A stretch of 64,000 nucleotides of DNA, from contig NZ_SJDT01000002.1 in NCBI RefSeq assembly GCF_004331995.1, positions 310,001 through 374,000 of the forward strand, written 5' to 3'. The notes beneath the pieces are model-generated. The model saw only the letters and a list, made by a program, of their open reading frames with translations, made no database searches and was not told where the DNA came from. The stretch's first letter is position 1. Every line of letters starts with the position of its first letter. The translations under genes and the position numbers were made by a program. Source of the DNA: Arcanobacterium bovis. GTDB taxonomy: Bacteria; Actinomycetota; Actinomycetes; Actinomycetales; Actinomycetaceae. Of the stretch, positions 39,299 to 48,016 are shown piece after piece.

Positions 39299-40177
39299 CT
39301 ATTTGCTATTTAACCAAATACTCAAATGGTTAGCTGGATTTGCGATTTCGAAATGCTCGCCTACCGGCACGAATCCAGCTGTGTGTAGCCGAATTTTGTA
39401 ATCGGTGGGCAATGGTTGTACTGGTTCTAAAATAGAAGTATTGCTCTCGGCAAGATCGCACGATATGCCGAGATTGTGTAGCTTACGTTGTATATGGGCA
39501 GTATTAGCAACTAGCTTAATGGCATCGGGACGTGAGGCTGGCGCGTACGGAAGTTTTTCTTGGCAAGCGAGATTTTTGGTAAAAGGATTGATCCAGTGAT
39601 CCCAAAGCCAGGACACTACTGCGTCGGTATCTTTCGGCTGTGTATTGTCCACGATTACATCGGCGCTAGCGTGCAATTCGTGTGCTGGGAGTTGCCTTGC
39701 GATACGTGAGCGCGCGTCGTCTTCGCTCATGGAACGCTCGCGTATCATACGTTCGACGCGAACTTCTTCACGGGCATCGATAACGACAATTCCGTGTGCG
39801 CGCATCTCAACGTCGCTTCCTTTGAGTAGCGGAATATCGTGTACGACGACGCCGTTCGGGTTGCGTTCGTATGTTGCTTGCTCTGCTTCACGGGCTAGTT
39901 TGCCAATATATGGATGAGTGATTGCGTTGAGCTTTGACAAATCGTGGGGTGAGGAAAATACTATTTGCGCGAGGCGCTGCCGATTGAGTGTGCCACTGGG
40001 AGAAAGAACGTCGCTCCCCCACGTCTCAATAATCTGATTTAATGCCGGCGAGCCCGGTTCCACCGCACGTCTAGCCAGAACGTCGTAGTCGATAATTTGC
40101 GCGCCGCGGTCCGCCAACGCACGGGCAAAATAAGATTTCCCAGCAGCTATACCGCCAGTCAAAGCCAGCACTAACAT
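39299..40177 (-). CDS. coaE: Dephospho-CoA kinase with a C-terminal extension
   Basis: 292 residues from ATG 40177 (GGGGAGG 6 nt upstream). Residues 1 to about 200 are the P-loop kinase (GGIAAGKS at 8-15, DIPLL, RQLP) that adds the 3'-phosphate in the last step of CoA synthesis. Residues about 208-292 are extra. In mycobacteria CoaE carries a full GrpB (UPF0157) domain of about 200 residues. Here the tail keeps only weak resemblance (LPYAPASRP near its start, AGFVPVGEHFEIANPANHL near its end) and lacks the HxGST core, so it may be a shrunken GrpB remnant. Confidence 0.9.
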   Translation of the reverse strand: MLVLALTGGIAAGKSYFARALADRGAQIIDYDVLARRAVEPGSPALNQIIETWGSDVLSPSGTLNRQRLAQIVFSSPHDLSKLNAITHPYIGKLAREAEQATYERNPNGVVVHDIPLLKGSDVEMRAHGIVVIDAREEVRVERMIRERSMSEDDARSRIARQLPAHELHASADVIVDNTQPKDTDAVVSWLWDHWINPFTKNLACQEKLPYAPASRPDAIKLVANTAHIQRKLHNLGISCDLAESNTSILEPVQPLPTDYKIRLHTAGFVPVGEHFEIANPANHLSIWLNSK

Positions 40178-40252
40178 CGAACACCTCCCCAAGTACGGTA
40201 ACACACGGTTGCCAAAACATAGTGTTCGTGTAAATGCTTCCTAAGCACTGGT

Positions 40253-40846
40253 TCAGAAAATTTCGCTCAGCAGTTTGCGCACGATCCATCGAATGAAATC
40301 GAGATTAGTTTCTAGCGATGAATACTCCGGTGACGGGATATGAACAAATACCGCCGAGCGTGATACCTGCAAAGCGGTATAGTACACCGTATTACATACA
40401 TAAAGCCCAGCAGATAGTGACTCCTCAACATCGAAACCAGCTTGGCGTGCTGCCTCAACTAGTGCAGGCACGTCGAATGAGGTTTCGAGTGCTAGAGCAC
40501 CGTCGTCGATAGATTCATTGCGGGCAATATGTCCGCTCATATCCGCAGTACGAGAATCTTGTTTATTTATTGCGAAACGCTCAATTGTGATCTTGGTGCG
40601 ATCCGCTGCAAGACCGAGTGCAACATGGAGATCATAAGCGCCGAGCTGTTCCAATCGCTCCCGAGCAGCTCGGTATTCGACGGGTAAAATTTCGACGTCA
40701 ATTGCGCATGGCCTCGTATGCGCTACGTCGTCAACGCCGAGTACCAGAGCTGGGTCGTTCATTTCAGAAATGCTCGTAATAAGAGTTTCAGTTGGGTTCT
40801 CAGTATTATTGGCAAATACTCCAAAGCCTGTAATTAAAACGCGCAT
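40253..40846 (-). CDS. pcp: Pyroglutamyl-peptidase I
   Basis: 197 residues, a C15 cysteine peptidase. The catalytic triad is visible: Glu89 (TIERFAIN), Cys151 (YVCNTVYY) and His169 (FVHIP). N-terminal GFGVFANNTENPT matches the family. It removes N-terminal pyroglutamate from peptides in the cytoplasm. No ribosome binding site; TATAAT ends 3 nt before the ATG, so the true transcription start probably lies at or just after this ATG and the annotated start is not certain. Confidence 0.93.
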   Translation of the reverse strand: MRVLITGFGVFANNTENPTETLITSISEMNDPALVLGVDDVAHTRPCAIDVEILPVEYRAARERLEQLGAYDLHVALGLAADRTKITIERFAINKQDSRTADMSGHIARNESIDDGALALETSFDVPALVEAARQAGFDVEESLSAGLYVCNTVYYTALQVSRSAVFVHIPSPEYSSLETNLDFIRWIVRKLLSEIF

Positions 40847-40865
40847 GCCATTATATTAATGCATT

Positions 40866-41702
40866 TTATCCGAGTTCTGGTTCGTTTGGATCAATCGGAT
40901 CATGATGTGAACGCCCCGCCACACCATGTTTCCAATATCCGTCAATCTTCATATTCTCTTTTGGTATGCCAGAATCGTTGCGCAACCATTGACGCACTGG
41001 AATGAATGTACTCGCTTCACCCGCAAGCCATACATACTGATCGATTTCTAGAGGGATGGATTTTATTTGGTGTAATAAGGTTTCACCGCTGTAATCCGGC
41101 TCAATGATATGGAAAGTTACGTTGTCGCGGTTCCAGTGTTTGCGGAAGTACTTCTCTACGCCATTCCATGTGGTGATGAGTACGACGTCGATGTGGGCGT
41201 CGTCGTCGAGACAATCAAGCCAGCGGGTCAAGGCAGGAAATGCGCTATGATCGACGGCGATAAGAATTCGCTTAACCGGCGGCAAAATTATGGAACTCTT
41301 AGGTCCTAGGAGCAACACTTCTGAGGATTGCTGAGCAGCGTTGTTAGCGCTACCAGAAGAAATGCGCGTTAACCATTGTGCGAGTTCTCCATCTGCATGT
41401 TTGGCTATATCGATCTCTATTCCCGCTGGCAACAATCTCATTGCAGTGAGGTCGCGGAAAATTTCCCGCGAGCCAAGTTTATGAGTCTCTGGATCGTATT
41501 CAACCTGCTCACCGGCAGTGTGCGGCAAGACGAGCTTAAAATGATCGGAAGGTCCCTGCGCAGGTAGATCCGCAAGATCGTCGCCCTCAATTCGGACTCT
41601 GACGAAGGCATCGTCAATATGCTCAATATGAGTAACTACTCCCCGACGAGCTTTTAATTCGTGCTTTTTCTTCGTCTTTCCAAAAATTTCGTGCATAACC
41701 AC
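40866..41702 (-). CDS. Siderophore-interacting FAD-binding protein
   Basis: 278 residues (GTG 41702; ATG 41696 equally possible). N-terminal FAD-binding beta-barrel at about 18-140, with PSDHFKLVLP and a flavin motif that here reads FRDLTAMR, not the usual RxYTxR. The C-terminal SIP NADPH-binding domain has ILIAVDHSAFPALTRWL and the family ending WLAGEASTFIPVRQWL...GYWKHG. Such proteins reduce ferric siderophores in the cytoplasm. No siderophore synthesis or uptake gene is nearby. Confidence 0.85.
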   Translation of the reverse strand: MVMHEIFGKTKKKHELKARRGVVTHIEHIDDAFVRVRIEGDDLADLPAQGPSDHFKLVLPHTAGEQVEYDPETHKLGSREIFRDLTAMRLLPAGIEIDIAKHADGELAQWLTRISSGSANNAAQQSSEVLLLGPKSSIILPPVKRILIAVDHSAFPALTRWLDCLDDDAHIDVVLITTWNGVEKYFRKHWNRDNVTFHIIEPDYSGETLLHQIKSIPLEIDQYVWLAGEASTFIPVRQWLRNDSGIPKENMKIDGYWKHGVAGRSHHDPIDPNEPELG

Positions 41703-41771
41703 AGCTTATCAATACTTAGGGATGCCTAACTAATAACGAATCAAGCTCAGCGCGAAATGGCGGATAATAAA

Positions 41772-41809
41772 AGTGTGGGGGCGAGATCCTAAGATCTCGC
41801 CCCCACACT
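41772..41809 (-). terminator. Intrinsic terminator of rpsA
   Basis: A 17-bp perfect stem (AGTGTGGGGGCGAGATC) with loop CTAA, followed on the minus strand by TTTTATTA. It lies directly downstream of rpsA and is the most canonical terminator in the window. Confidence 0.92.
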
Positions 41810-41823
41810 AGAGCTTAAACTGT

Positions 41824-43299
41824 TCAGTTACCAGTCAGCTTTTCACGCAATGCTGCAAGTGCTTCGTCGGAAGCGAGCGTGCCCGATGCATCGTTACCCG
41901 AGGAGTAAGATGCTGGTGCTGGCTCTTCTTCAGCAGCAGGAGCTGGAGCTTCGGCAGCTGCGTTTGCATCTGCTTCGAGTGCCTTAGCAACCTGCGACTT
42001 GTGTGCCTGCCAACGTGCTTCTGCCTGTGCGTACTCATTCTCCCAAGCAGCTTGGTTGGCTTCGTAGCCTTCCATCCACTCGTTGGTTTCTGGATCGAAA
42101 CCTTCTGGGTACTTGTAGTTGCCCTCTTCGTCGTACTCAGCAGCCATGCCGTAAAGCGATGGATCGAAGTCTTCAGAAGTTGGGTCCACGCCTTCATTCG
42201 CCTGCTTAAGCGAGAGCGAAATACGACGACGCTCGAGGTCGATGTCGATAACCTTGACGAATGCATCGTCATTTACCTTCACAACCTGCTCTGGCAACTC
42301 AACGTGACGCTGAGCAAGCTCTGAGATGTGAACGAGGCCTTCGATGCCATCTTCAACGCGAACAAAAGCACCGAATGGTACGAGCTTCGTAACCTTGCCT
42401 GGCACAACTTGGCCGATAGCGTGGGTACGAGCAAAGGTCTGCCAAGGATCCTCTTGGGTAGCCTTGAGCGAAAGCGAAACACGCTCGCGGTCGAAATCAA
42501 CATCGAGAACTTCAACCGTTACTGGCGTTCCAACTTCAACAACCTCTGATGGGTGATCGATGTGCTTCCACGAGAGCTCAGAAACGTGAACGAGACCGTC
42601 TACGCCACCAAGATCAACGAATGCACCGAAGTTGACGATCGACGAAATAACGCCTTCGCGAACTTGGCCCTTCTGCAGGGTGTTGAGGAAGTGGGAACGA
42701 ACTTCAGACTGGGTGTGCTCAAGGAATGCGCGACGCGAGAGAACCACGTTGTTGCGGTTCTTATCGAGCTCAATGATCTTGGCTTCAATCTGCTTGCCAA
42801 TGTAAGGCTGCAGATCGCGCACACGACGCATTTCAACAAGCGAAGCTGGGAGGAAGCCGCGAAGACCGATGTCAAGAATGAGACCGCCCTTAACAACTTC
42901 AATAACGGTGCCGGTAACAACACCGTCTGCTTCCTTAACGCCCTCGATTTCGGTCCAAGCACGCTCGTACTGTGCGCGCTTCTTCGAAAGCATCAGGCGA
43001 CCTTCTTTGTCTTCCTTCTGCGTTACGAGTGCTTCTACCTTGTCACCAACTTTGACGACGTCCTCTGGATCGATGTCATGCTTGATGGAAAGTTCCTTCG
43101 AAGGAATAACACCTTCGGTCTTGTAGCCGATATCGAGAAGAACTTCGTCTCGATCGACCTTGACTACGGTACCCTCGACGATGTCCCCGTCGTTGAAGTA
43201 CTTGATTGTTTCGTCAACAGCGGCAATAAGATCTTCTTTGGTGCCGATGTCGTTGATAGCTACCTCCGGGAACGTGGAGGATGAAATATTAGCGGTCAT
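41824..43299 (-). CDS. rpsA: 30S ribosomal protein S1
   Basis: 491 residues from ATG 43299, chosen because family members begin just before VAINDIGTKEDLI. Four S1 RNA-binding repeats are visible, the first starting at GDIVEGTVVKVDRDEVLLDI and the last at GQVVPGKVTKLVPFGAFV, followed by an acidic, Ala/Glu/Pro-rich tail of about 120 residues. S1 helps the 30S subunit bind mRNA. The 4-repeat actinobacterial form is shorter than the 6-repeat proteobacterial one. Next to polA, as in mycobacteria, though separated by a divergent methyltransferase. Confidence 0.96.
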   Translation of the reverse strand: MTANISSSTFPEVAINDIGTKEDLIAAVDETIKYFNDGDIVEGTVVKVDRDEVLLDIGYKTEGVIPSKELSIKHDIDPEDVVKVGDKVEALVTQKEDKEGRLMLSKKRAQYERAWTEIEGVKEADGVVTGTVIEVVKGGLILDIGLRGFLPASLVEMRRVRDLQPYIGKQIEAKIIELDKNRNNVVLSRRAFLEHTQSEVRSHFLNTLQKGQVREGVISSIVNFGAFVDLGGVDGLVHVSELSWKHIDHPSEVVEVGTPVTVEVLDVDFDRERVSLSLKATQEDPWQTFARTHAIGQVVPGKVTKLVPFGAFVRVEDGIEGLVHISELAQRHVELPEQVVKVNDDAFVKVIDIDLERRRISLSLKQANEGVDPTSEDFDPSLYGMAAEYDEEGNYKYPEGFDPETNEWMEGYEANQAAWENEYAQAEARWQAHKSQVAKALEADANAAAEAPAPAAEEEPAPASYSSGNDASGTLASDEALAALREKLTGN

Positions 43300-43542
43300 A
43301 GAGTTGGTGACTCCGTTACGGATAAAACTAGATTTGAATTCGGACAATGGTGTGTGGATATAACTCCGGCACACCAATATACAAGTTTAGGGCGAAAATA
43401 TACCGAAAAGCAAGCTTAGATTGCTAGTGTAGTGATCAGTGCGCCACATCTGTGCCTTTGAAAGTAATCGCGTTAATCCGACGGAACGATGTCGGCCATT
43501 ACACGTAAGCACGTAGCCGTAATTGACGATGGAAGAGAGACG

Positions 43543-44349
43543 ATGTTTTCAGCAGGACGAATGCCTTTAAGTCACGACGACGATCCAGTAACGTCGAATC
43601 GTGCCTGGTGGAACGCAAATGCAGCGCAATACCTCGATGAGCATGGAGAAATACTCGGAGATGCCGATTTTATCTGGGGACCAGAAGGCATCCGCGAAGC
43701 TGATCTCAATTTGCTTGGCACCGCTAAGGAGCTCAAAAAGGCTAAGATACTCGAAATCGGAGCAGGCGCTGCCCAATGCTCTCGTTATCTTCACACTCTC
43801 GGCTATGACGTCACTGCTTCAGATTTGTCCGATACCATGCTCGCAAATGCCCAGAAAATCAACACCCGATATGGTCACGATTTCCGTTTGGTGCAAGCTG
43901 ATGCACGCAAGCTACCGTTCGATGCGGAAGTGTTCGACGTCGTCTTCACCGCCTTTGGAGTGATCCCCTTTGTGGAGGACCTCGAAACTGTGCATAACGA
44001 GGTGCGCCGCGTACTCAAACCCGGAGGCGCGTGGGTGTATTCGGCAATGCATCCAATTCGCTGGATGTTCCCAGACGATCCCACCCGGCGAGGGATGTCC
44101 GTCACGGCGTCGTACTTCGGAACAGAGCCGTACATTGAACGGAACTCACGGGGCGAATTGGAATATGCCGAATTTCATCACACCTTTGCTGACCACATAA
44201 ACTCCCTTACGGCCTGCGGATTTAGCATTGCAGAACTGATTGAGCCGCAGTGGCCGCTCGGGAGAAATGTCGTATGGGGTGGATGGGGTCCAGAACGCTC
44301 AGCGTTTATTCCTGGCACTTTGATTGTTCGCGCGATCAAAAATCAGTGA
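43543..44349 (+). CDS. Class I SAM-dependent methyltransferase
   Basis: 268 residues from ATG 43543 (GGAAGAG 5 nt upstream); an in-frame ATG at 43489 would add 18 residues. The SAM-binding motif is ILEIGAGAAQCSRYL, with VTASDLS (acidic loop) and LPFDAEVFDVVFTAFGVIPF (motifs II/III), then EVRRVLKPGGAWVYSAMHP. The UbiE/Methyltransf_11-like fold is clear but the substrate is not. Conserved near polA and rpsA in actinobacteria. The 3' end overlaps the polA 3' end by 7 nt with no terminator between. Confidence 0.85.
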   Translation: MFSAGRMPLSHDDDPVTSNRAWWNANAAQYLDEHGEILGDADFIWGPEGIREADLNLLGTAKELKKAKILEIGAGAAQCSRYLHTLGYDVTASDLSDTMLANAQKINTRYGHDFRLVQADARKLPFDAEVFDVVFTAFGVIPFVEDLETVHNEVRRVLKPGGAWVYSAMHPIRWMFPDDPTRRGMSVTASYFGTEPYIERNSRGELEYAEFHHTFADHINSLTACGFSIAELIEPQWPLGRNVVWGGWGPERSAFIPGTLIVRAIKNQ

Positions 44350-47048
44350 GCTGCAAAACGCCAGTTCTTCCCCACGCCGATACCTACAGACAGTGGCACC
44401 AAAAGCTCTTCAGCATCCCCCATCTTTTCACGTACAATCTGCTCGACCAGTTCACGCTCAGTATCGACAATCTCGAGCACGAGTTCGTCGTGAACTTGCA
44501 AGAGTACACGCGATTTTAAGCCTGCTTCATTGAGCGCTTGTTCAACGTCAAGCATGGCAACCTTGATGAGGTCAGCAGCAGAACCTTGAATGGGTGCATT
44601 AAGTGCCATTCGTTCGGCTGCCTCACGCAACTTTCGGTTACTTGAGGTAAGTTCTGGGAGGTAACGACGCCGGCCACGGATAGTTTCGGTGTAGCCCAGC
44701 TTGCGAGCCGAATCAACCACCGTGTCAAGGTATTCCTTGACCTTACCGAACCTACTAAAGTAACCGTCCATGAGTCGCGCTGCTTCCGGAACTGATACGC
44801 CGAGTTGGGCAGACAATCCATAGGCAGACAATCCGTAGACCAGACCATAGCTCATCGCCTTGATCTTCGAACGTTGCTGGGCGGTGACATCGTCTTCAGA
44901 AACGTTAAACACCCGGCTTGCCACGTAGTTATGTAAATCAGCGCCGGCGTTGAAGGCTTCGATCAACGCCGCATCCCCCGATAAATGAGCCATGAGGCGC
45001 ATTTCAATTTGTGAGTAATCAGCAGTCATTAGCGAATCGAAGCCCTCACCAGGCACAAAAACTTCGCGGATCTGCAAGCCTTCCTCGGTGCGAGCATGAA
45101 TATTTTGAAGATTAGGTTCGGTAGACGACAACCGACCTGTTGCCGCTACCGTTTGCTGGTAAGTGGTGTGGATACGCCCATCGTCTTGTACGGACTTCTG
45201 TAGTCCCTCAACCGATTGTAAGAGCTTAATTGCATCACGATGGGTAAGTAGAGCGCCGAGAAATGCTTTGCCCATGAGGGCATCATCGTCTTCCCTGCTC
45301 GCGATTTTAACCAGCAACTCTGCGAGGGCATCGGCGTTAGTTGTGTAACCCGATTTCGTCTTTTTTGTTTTAGGTAAATTGAGCCGGTCAAAAAGCAATG
45401 CCTGCAATTGCTTCGGGCTTGATAAATTAACCTCGAAATCGCCAACAGCCATATGTGCGCGCTGCACCGCTTCGTCAACTCGATGTGCAAATTCGCTAAT
45501 GAGCTGCGCTAAACGTTGCTGATCGACGCTTATGCCACGATTCTCCATCGCAAATAGTACGCGCGACACCTCAAGTTCGAGTGTTAAAAGATCGCCAGAC
45601 ATGCCCTGTTTTTCGATCGCTTGGGCGAAAACATCGGCGAGATCCATAACTGCAGCTGCGTATTGGATGAGGTTATCGCTTGCGAGCAGACCATCCATAG
45701 TGATGCCAAGCGAGTCGTCAGAATCGGCGTCGAGATCAAGTGAAAGATAACGCTGCACAAGTTCTACAAAATCGTATTTCCGCTGATCAGGGTGGAGCAA
45801 ATACGCCTGCAATTCAGTGTCGCTTTCGACACCAGCGAGCGTAAATCCAGCGCCTAGCCAAGCATGAGCTGCGGCCTTGCCACTGTGAACAATCTTTTTC
45901 ATGCTCTCATCTGCCAGCCATTGTGCAAGTGCGGCTGTTTCTTCGCTGTTGAGAGTCGAAAGCTCACGAGAAATTGCGGTGCCATCGGCACGCGATAATG
46001 CAAACTTATGTACATTGCCTTGGCCCGGTGAGAACTGGCCTTCCACATACATTCCGATGAAAAAAGCGTCTTTGGAAAGAAACTGCACCAAATCGCCGTC
46101 GTATGCCATAGCAGTTCGGGTGGTACGGATCGCTACCGAATCGAAATCGGTATCCTCATCAACGGATGCTCGATTTGGAAATTCACTCAGCACACGATCG
46201 CGCACCGAAGAGAAATCAAGTACGTCGCACAGCTCGTGAAAGCTACGCCTGTCCACACCGTGCGGTACGAAATCGTCAAAGCTCTCACCAATGGGCAAAT
46301 CGCGCACGAGTTCATTCAACTTGCGATTCAAACGTACTTGGTCGAGGTGCGCGCGTAGTGACTCACCTACTTTGCCCTTGATATCAGCGGCGTGATCAAG
46401 GACGCCTTCTAAATCGCCGTACTGCTCAAGCCATTTCACTGCCGTCTTTGGGCCGACGCCTGGCACGCCAGGAATATTATCGGCTCCTTCGCCAACCAAA
46501 GCAGCAAGATCTGAGTAACGTTGTGGCGAAACTTGGGTCCGTTCTTGCACCACTTCTGGAGTCATAACCAGCATCTGTGATCGCGGCATCGGATAAAGCA
46601 CTGTAATATCGTCGTTTACTAGCTGGTAGGAGTCTTTATCGCCCGACGCAATAAAAACTTTCATTCCGCGCTTGGCACCAATTGTCGCCAGCGTTGCCAC
46701 GATGTCGTCAGCTTCGTAGTCCTCGACAGTTAACCAGGAGATTCCGATGGTATCGAGGAGCTCTTGAATGATCGAAATTTGCCCTTTGAACTCCTCCGGT
46801 GTCGCTTTGCGTCCACCTTTGTACTCGGCGAAATCGCGGGTACGGAATGTGCCGCCTGGCAAATCAAAAGCAACTACCACATGGCTTGGGTTGTAGTCTT
46901 TGACCAGCCTCAGCAAGGTGTTAAAAAAACCGTGGACGGCATTAGTATATGTGCCCGAAGCCGTGCGAAATGACTCAGGAGGAAGTGCATAAAACGAGCG
47001 GAATGCCATTGAGTGGCCGTCAATCAGGAGCAAATTATTCGAGTTCAC
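44343..47048 (-). CDS. polA: DNA polymerase I
   Basis: 901 residues, GTG start. The 5'-3' exonuclease (FEN) domain spans about 1-290 (LLLIDGHSMAFRSFYALP, HxH and GVGPKTA). The middle exonuclease-fold domain lacks the DxE metal residues, so proofreading is probably lost, as in mycobacterial PolI and Taq. The polymerase domain has TADYSQIEMRLMAHLSGD, the O helix RSKIKAMSYGLVYGLSAYG and VHDELVLE. Fills repair gaps (including after UvrABC) and removes RNA primers. A -10 box 6 nt before the GTG suggests leaderless expression. Confidence 0.96.
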   Translation of the reverse strand: MNSNNLLLIDGHSMAFRSFYALPPESFRTASGTYTNAVHGFFNTLLRLVKDYNPSHVVVAFDLPGGTFRTRDFAEYKGGRKATPEEFKGQISIIQELLDTIGISWLTVEDYEADDIVATLATIGAKRGMKVFIASGDKDSYQLVNDDITVLYPMPRSQMLVMTPEVVQERTQVSPQRYSDLAALVGEGADNIPGVPGVGPKTAVKWLEQYGDLEGVLDHAADIKGKVGESLRAHLDQVRLNRKLNELVRDLPIGESFDDFVPHGVDRRSFHELCDVLDFSSVRDRVLSEFPNRASVDEDTDFDSVAIRTTRTAMAYDGDLVQFLSKDAFFIGMYVEGQFSPGQGNVHKFALSRADGTAISRELSTLNSEETAALAQWLADESMKKIVHSGKAAAHAWLGAGFTLAGVESDTELQAYLLHPDQRKYDFVELVQRYLSLDLDADSDDSLGITMDGLLASDNLIQYAAAVMDLADVFAQAIEKQGMSGDLLTLELEVSRVLFAMENRGISVDQQRLAQLISEFAHRVDEAVQRAHMAVGDFEVNLSSPKQLQALLFDRLNLPKTKKTKSGYTTNADALAELLVKIASREDDDALMGKAFLGALLTHRDAIKLLQSVEGLQKSVQDDGRIHTTYQQTVAATGRLSSTEPNLQNIHARTEEGLQIREVFVPGEGFDSLMTADYSQIEMRLMAHLSGDAALIEAFNAGADLHNYVASRVFNVSEDDVTAQQRSKIKAMSYGLVYGLSAYGLSAQLGVSVPEAARLMDGYFSRFGKVKEYLDTVVDSARKLGYTETIRGRRRYLPELTSSNRKLREAAERMALNAPIQGSAADLIKVAMLDVEQALNEAGLKSRVLLQVHDELVLEIVDTERELVEQIVREKMGDAEELLVPLSVGIGVGKNWRFAAH

Positions 47049-47054
47049 GATATG

Positions 47055-47060
47055 AGTCTA
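47055..47060 (-). promoter_or_regulatory. -10 element of a putative leaderless promoter for polA
   Basis: TAGACT ends exactly 6 nt before the GTG of polA, and no Shine-Dalgarno is present. No clear -35. Confidence 0.45.
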
Positions 47061-47110
47061 TCGAAAAATATGCCTCAATCCGATGCTGTAGCCAGCATTG
47101 GAAAAATCTC

Positions 47111-47761
47111 TCAGTCGCCTACCTGCTCAATAACTGCATCAGCTACTTCGCGCATAGTGAGACGTCGATCCATAGAAGTCTTTTGAATCCACCGGAATGC
47201 CTCAGGCTCGGTGAGTCCCATCTTGTCTTGCAAGAGACCCTTGGCGCGATCAACACGCTTGCGAGTTTCAAACTGCTCGGTCAAAGAAGCTACCTCAGAT
47301 TCGAGGGCGGCAATCTCTTGGCTACGTGAAATGGCAATTTCGACTGCCGGGAGCAGATCTGCTGGGGTAAAAGGCTTAACAACGTATGCCATTGCTCCAG
47401 CATCGCGAGCACGGTCAACCAGATCTTTTTGTGAGAAAGCTGTGAGCATGACGACGGCGCAGTGGCGTTCTGACAGAATGCGTTCAGCTGCTGTGATGCC
47501 ATCGGTGCCAGGCATCTTGACGTCCATAACGATGAGTTCAGGCTCTAGTTCTGCAGCAAGTTTGATGGCTTCATCGCCATTGCTTCCCTCGCCGACGATG
47601 TTGTATCCGGCATCTGACAATGTTTCAACAATATCGAGTCGGATTAAAGTTTCGTCTTCCACCACGAGCACACGAATTGACGGACGATCCGTTGTATCTT
47701 CGATTTTCTCGAATTCTGCACCAGAAATGGCGTCTTGTGCTTGGCTATCTTCAACTGCCAT
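47111..47761 (-). CDS. pdtaR: Response regulator with ANTAR RNA-binding domain (PdtaR-like)
   Basis: 216 residues, GGAGG 6 nt before ATG. An N-terminal extension of about 27 residues precedes the receiver domain (VLVVEDE, phospho-acceptor Asp80 in MDVKMPGTDG, then MLTAFSQ and YVVKPF). A short coiled coil leads to the ANTAR domain at about 150-210 (RAKGLLQDKMGLTEPEAFRW). ANTAR proteins bind paired hairpins in mRNA leaders and act by antitermination. In mycobacteria the partner kinase PdtaS is encoded elsewhere, as must be the case here. Location between pyk and polA matches Rv1626. Confidence 0.92.
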   Translation of the reverse strand: MAVEDSQAQDAISGAEFEKIEDTTDRPSIRVLVVEDETLIRLDIVETLSDAGYNIVGEGSNGDEAIKLAAELEPELIVMDVKMPGTDGITAAERILSERHCAVVMLTAFSQKDLVDRARDAGAMAYVVKPFTPADLLPAVEIAISRSQEIAALESEVASLTEQFETRKRVDRAKGLLQDKMGLTEPEAFRWIQKTSMDRRLTMREVADAVIEQVGD

Positions 47762-47803
47762 TGTTTGCCTCCTTCGGCATCTGGTTTACGTACGGTGAAA
47801 CGC

Positions 47804-47845
47804 AAATCCGGATATCGAACGGACATTCCGTTGATATCCGGATTT
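47804..47845 (-). terminator. Long hairpin between tRNA-Leu and the ANTAR regulator gene
   Basis: AAATCCGGATATC pairs perfectly (13 bp), and AACGGA-CAT-TCCGTT extends the stem inside after a one-base bulge. It starts 5 nt after the tRNA 3' end. No T-tract follows. Probably terminates or processes the tRNA transcript; the 3-nt loop does not fit an ANTAR target. Confidence 0.65.
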
Positions 47846-47849
47846 ACAG

Positions 47850-47932
47850 TGCTCCCGGCGGGACTCGAACCCGCACGCTTTGTGGGCGCTGCATTTTGAG
47901 TGCAGTGTGTCTACCAATTCCACCACAGGAGC
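47850..47932 (-). tRNA. tRNA-Leu (anticodon CAA)
   Basis: 83 nt class II tRNA: acceptor GCTCCTG with CGGGAGC (one G-T pair), D-loop GGAATTGGTAGAC typical of leucine tRNA, anticodon stem CTGCA/TGCAG with loop CTCAAAA (anticodon CAA, reading TTG), a long variable arm and T arm GCGGG-TTCGAGT-CCCGC. Discriminator A; CCA not encoded. Confidence 0.95.
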
Positions 47933-48016
47933 GTGACTGGACAATCAAAGTTTATATATCTAATCGCCCAGCTTCAATTTCATTTGACCAGTGTTTTCGT
48001 CACAAATCTCACAAAG

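Noticed and set aside
42553-43284. 243-codon plus-strand frame opposite rpsA
   Set aside because: It is the antisense shadow of the repetitive S1 coding sequence; no start signal and no recognisable protein.
47211-47798. 195-codon plus-strand frame opposite the ANTAR regulator
   Set aside because: Ser/Arg-rich shadow frame with no family; the minus strand has an unmistakable receiver and ANTAR domain with a good ribosome binding site.
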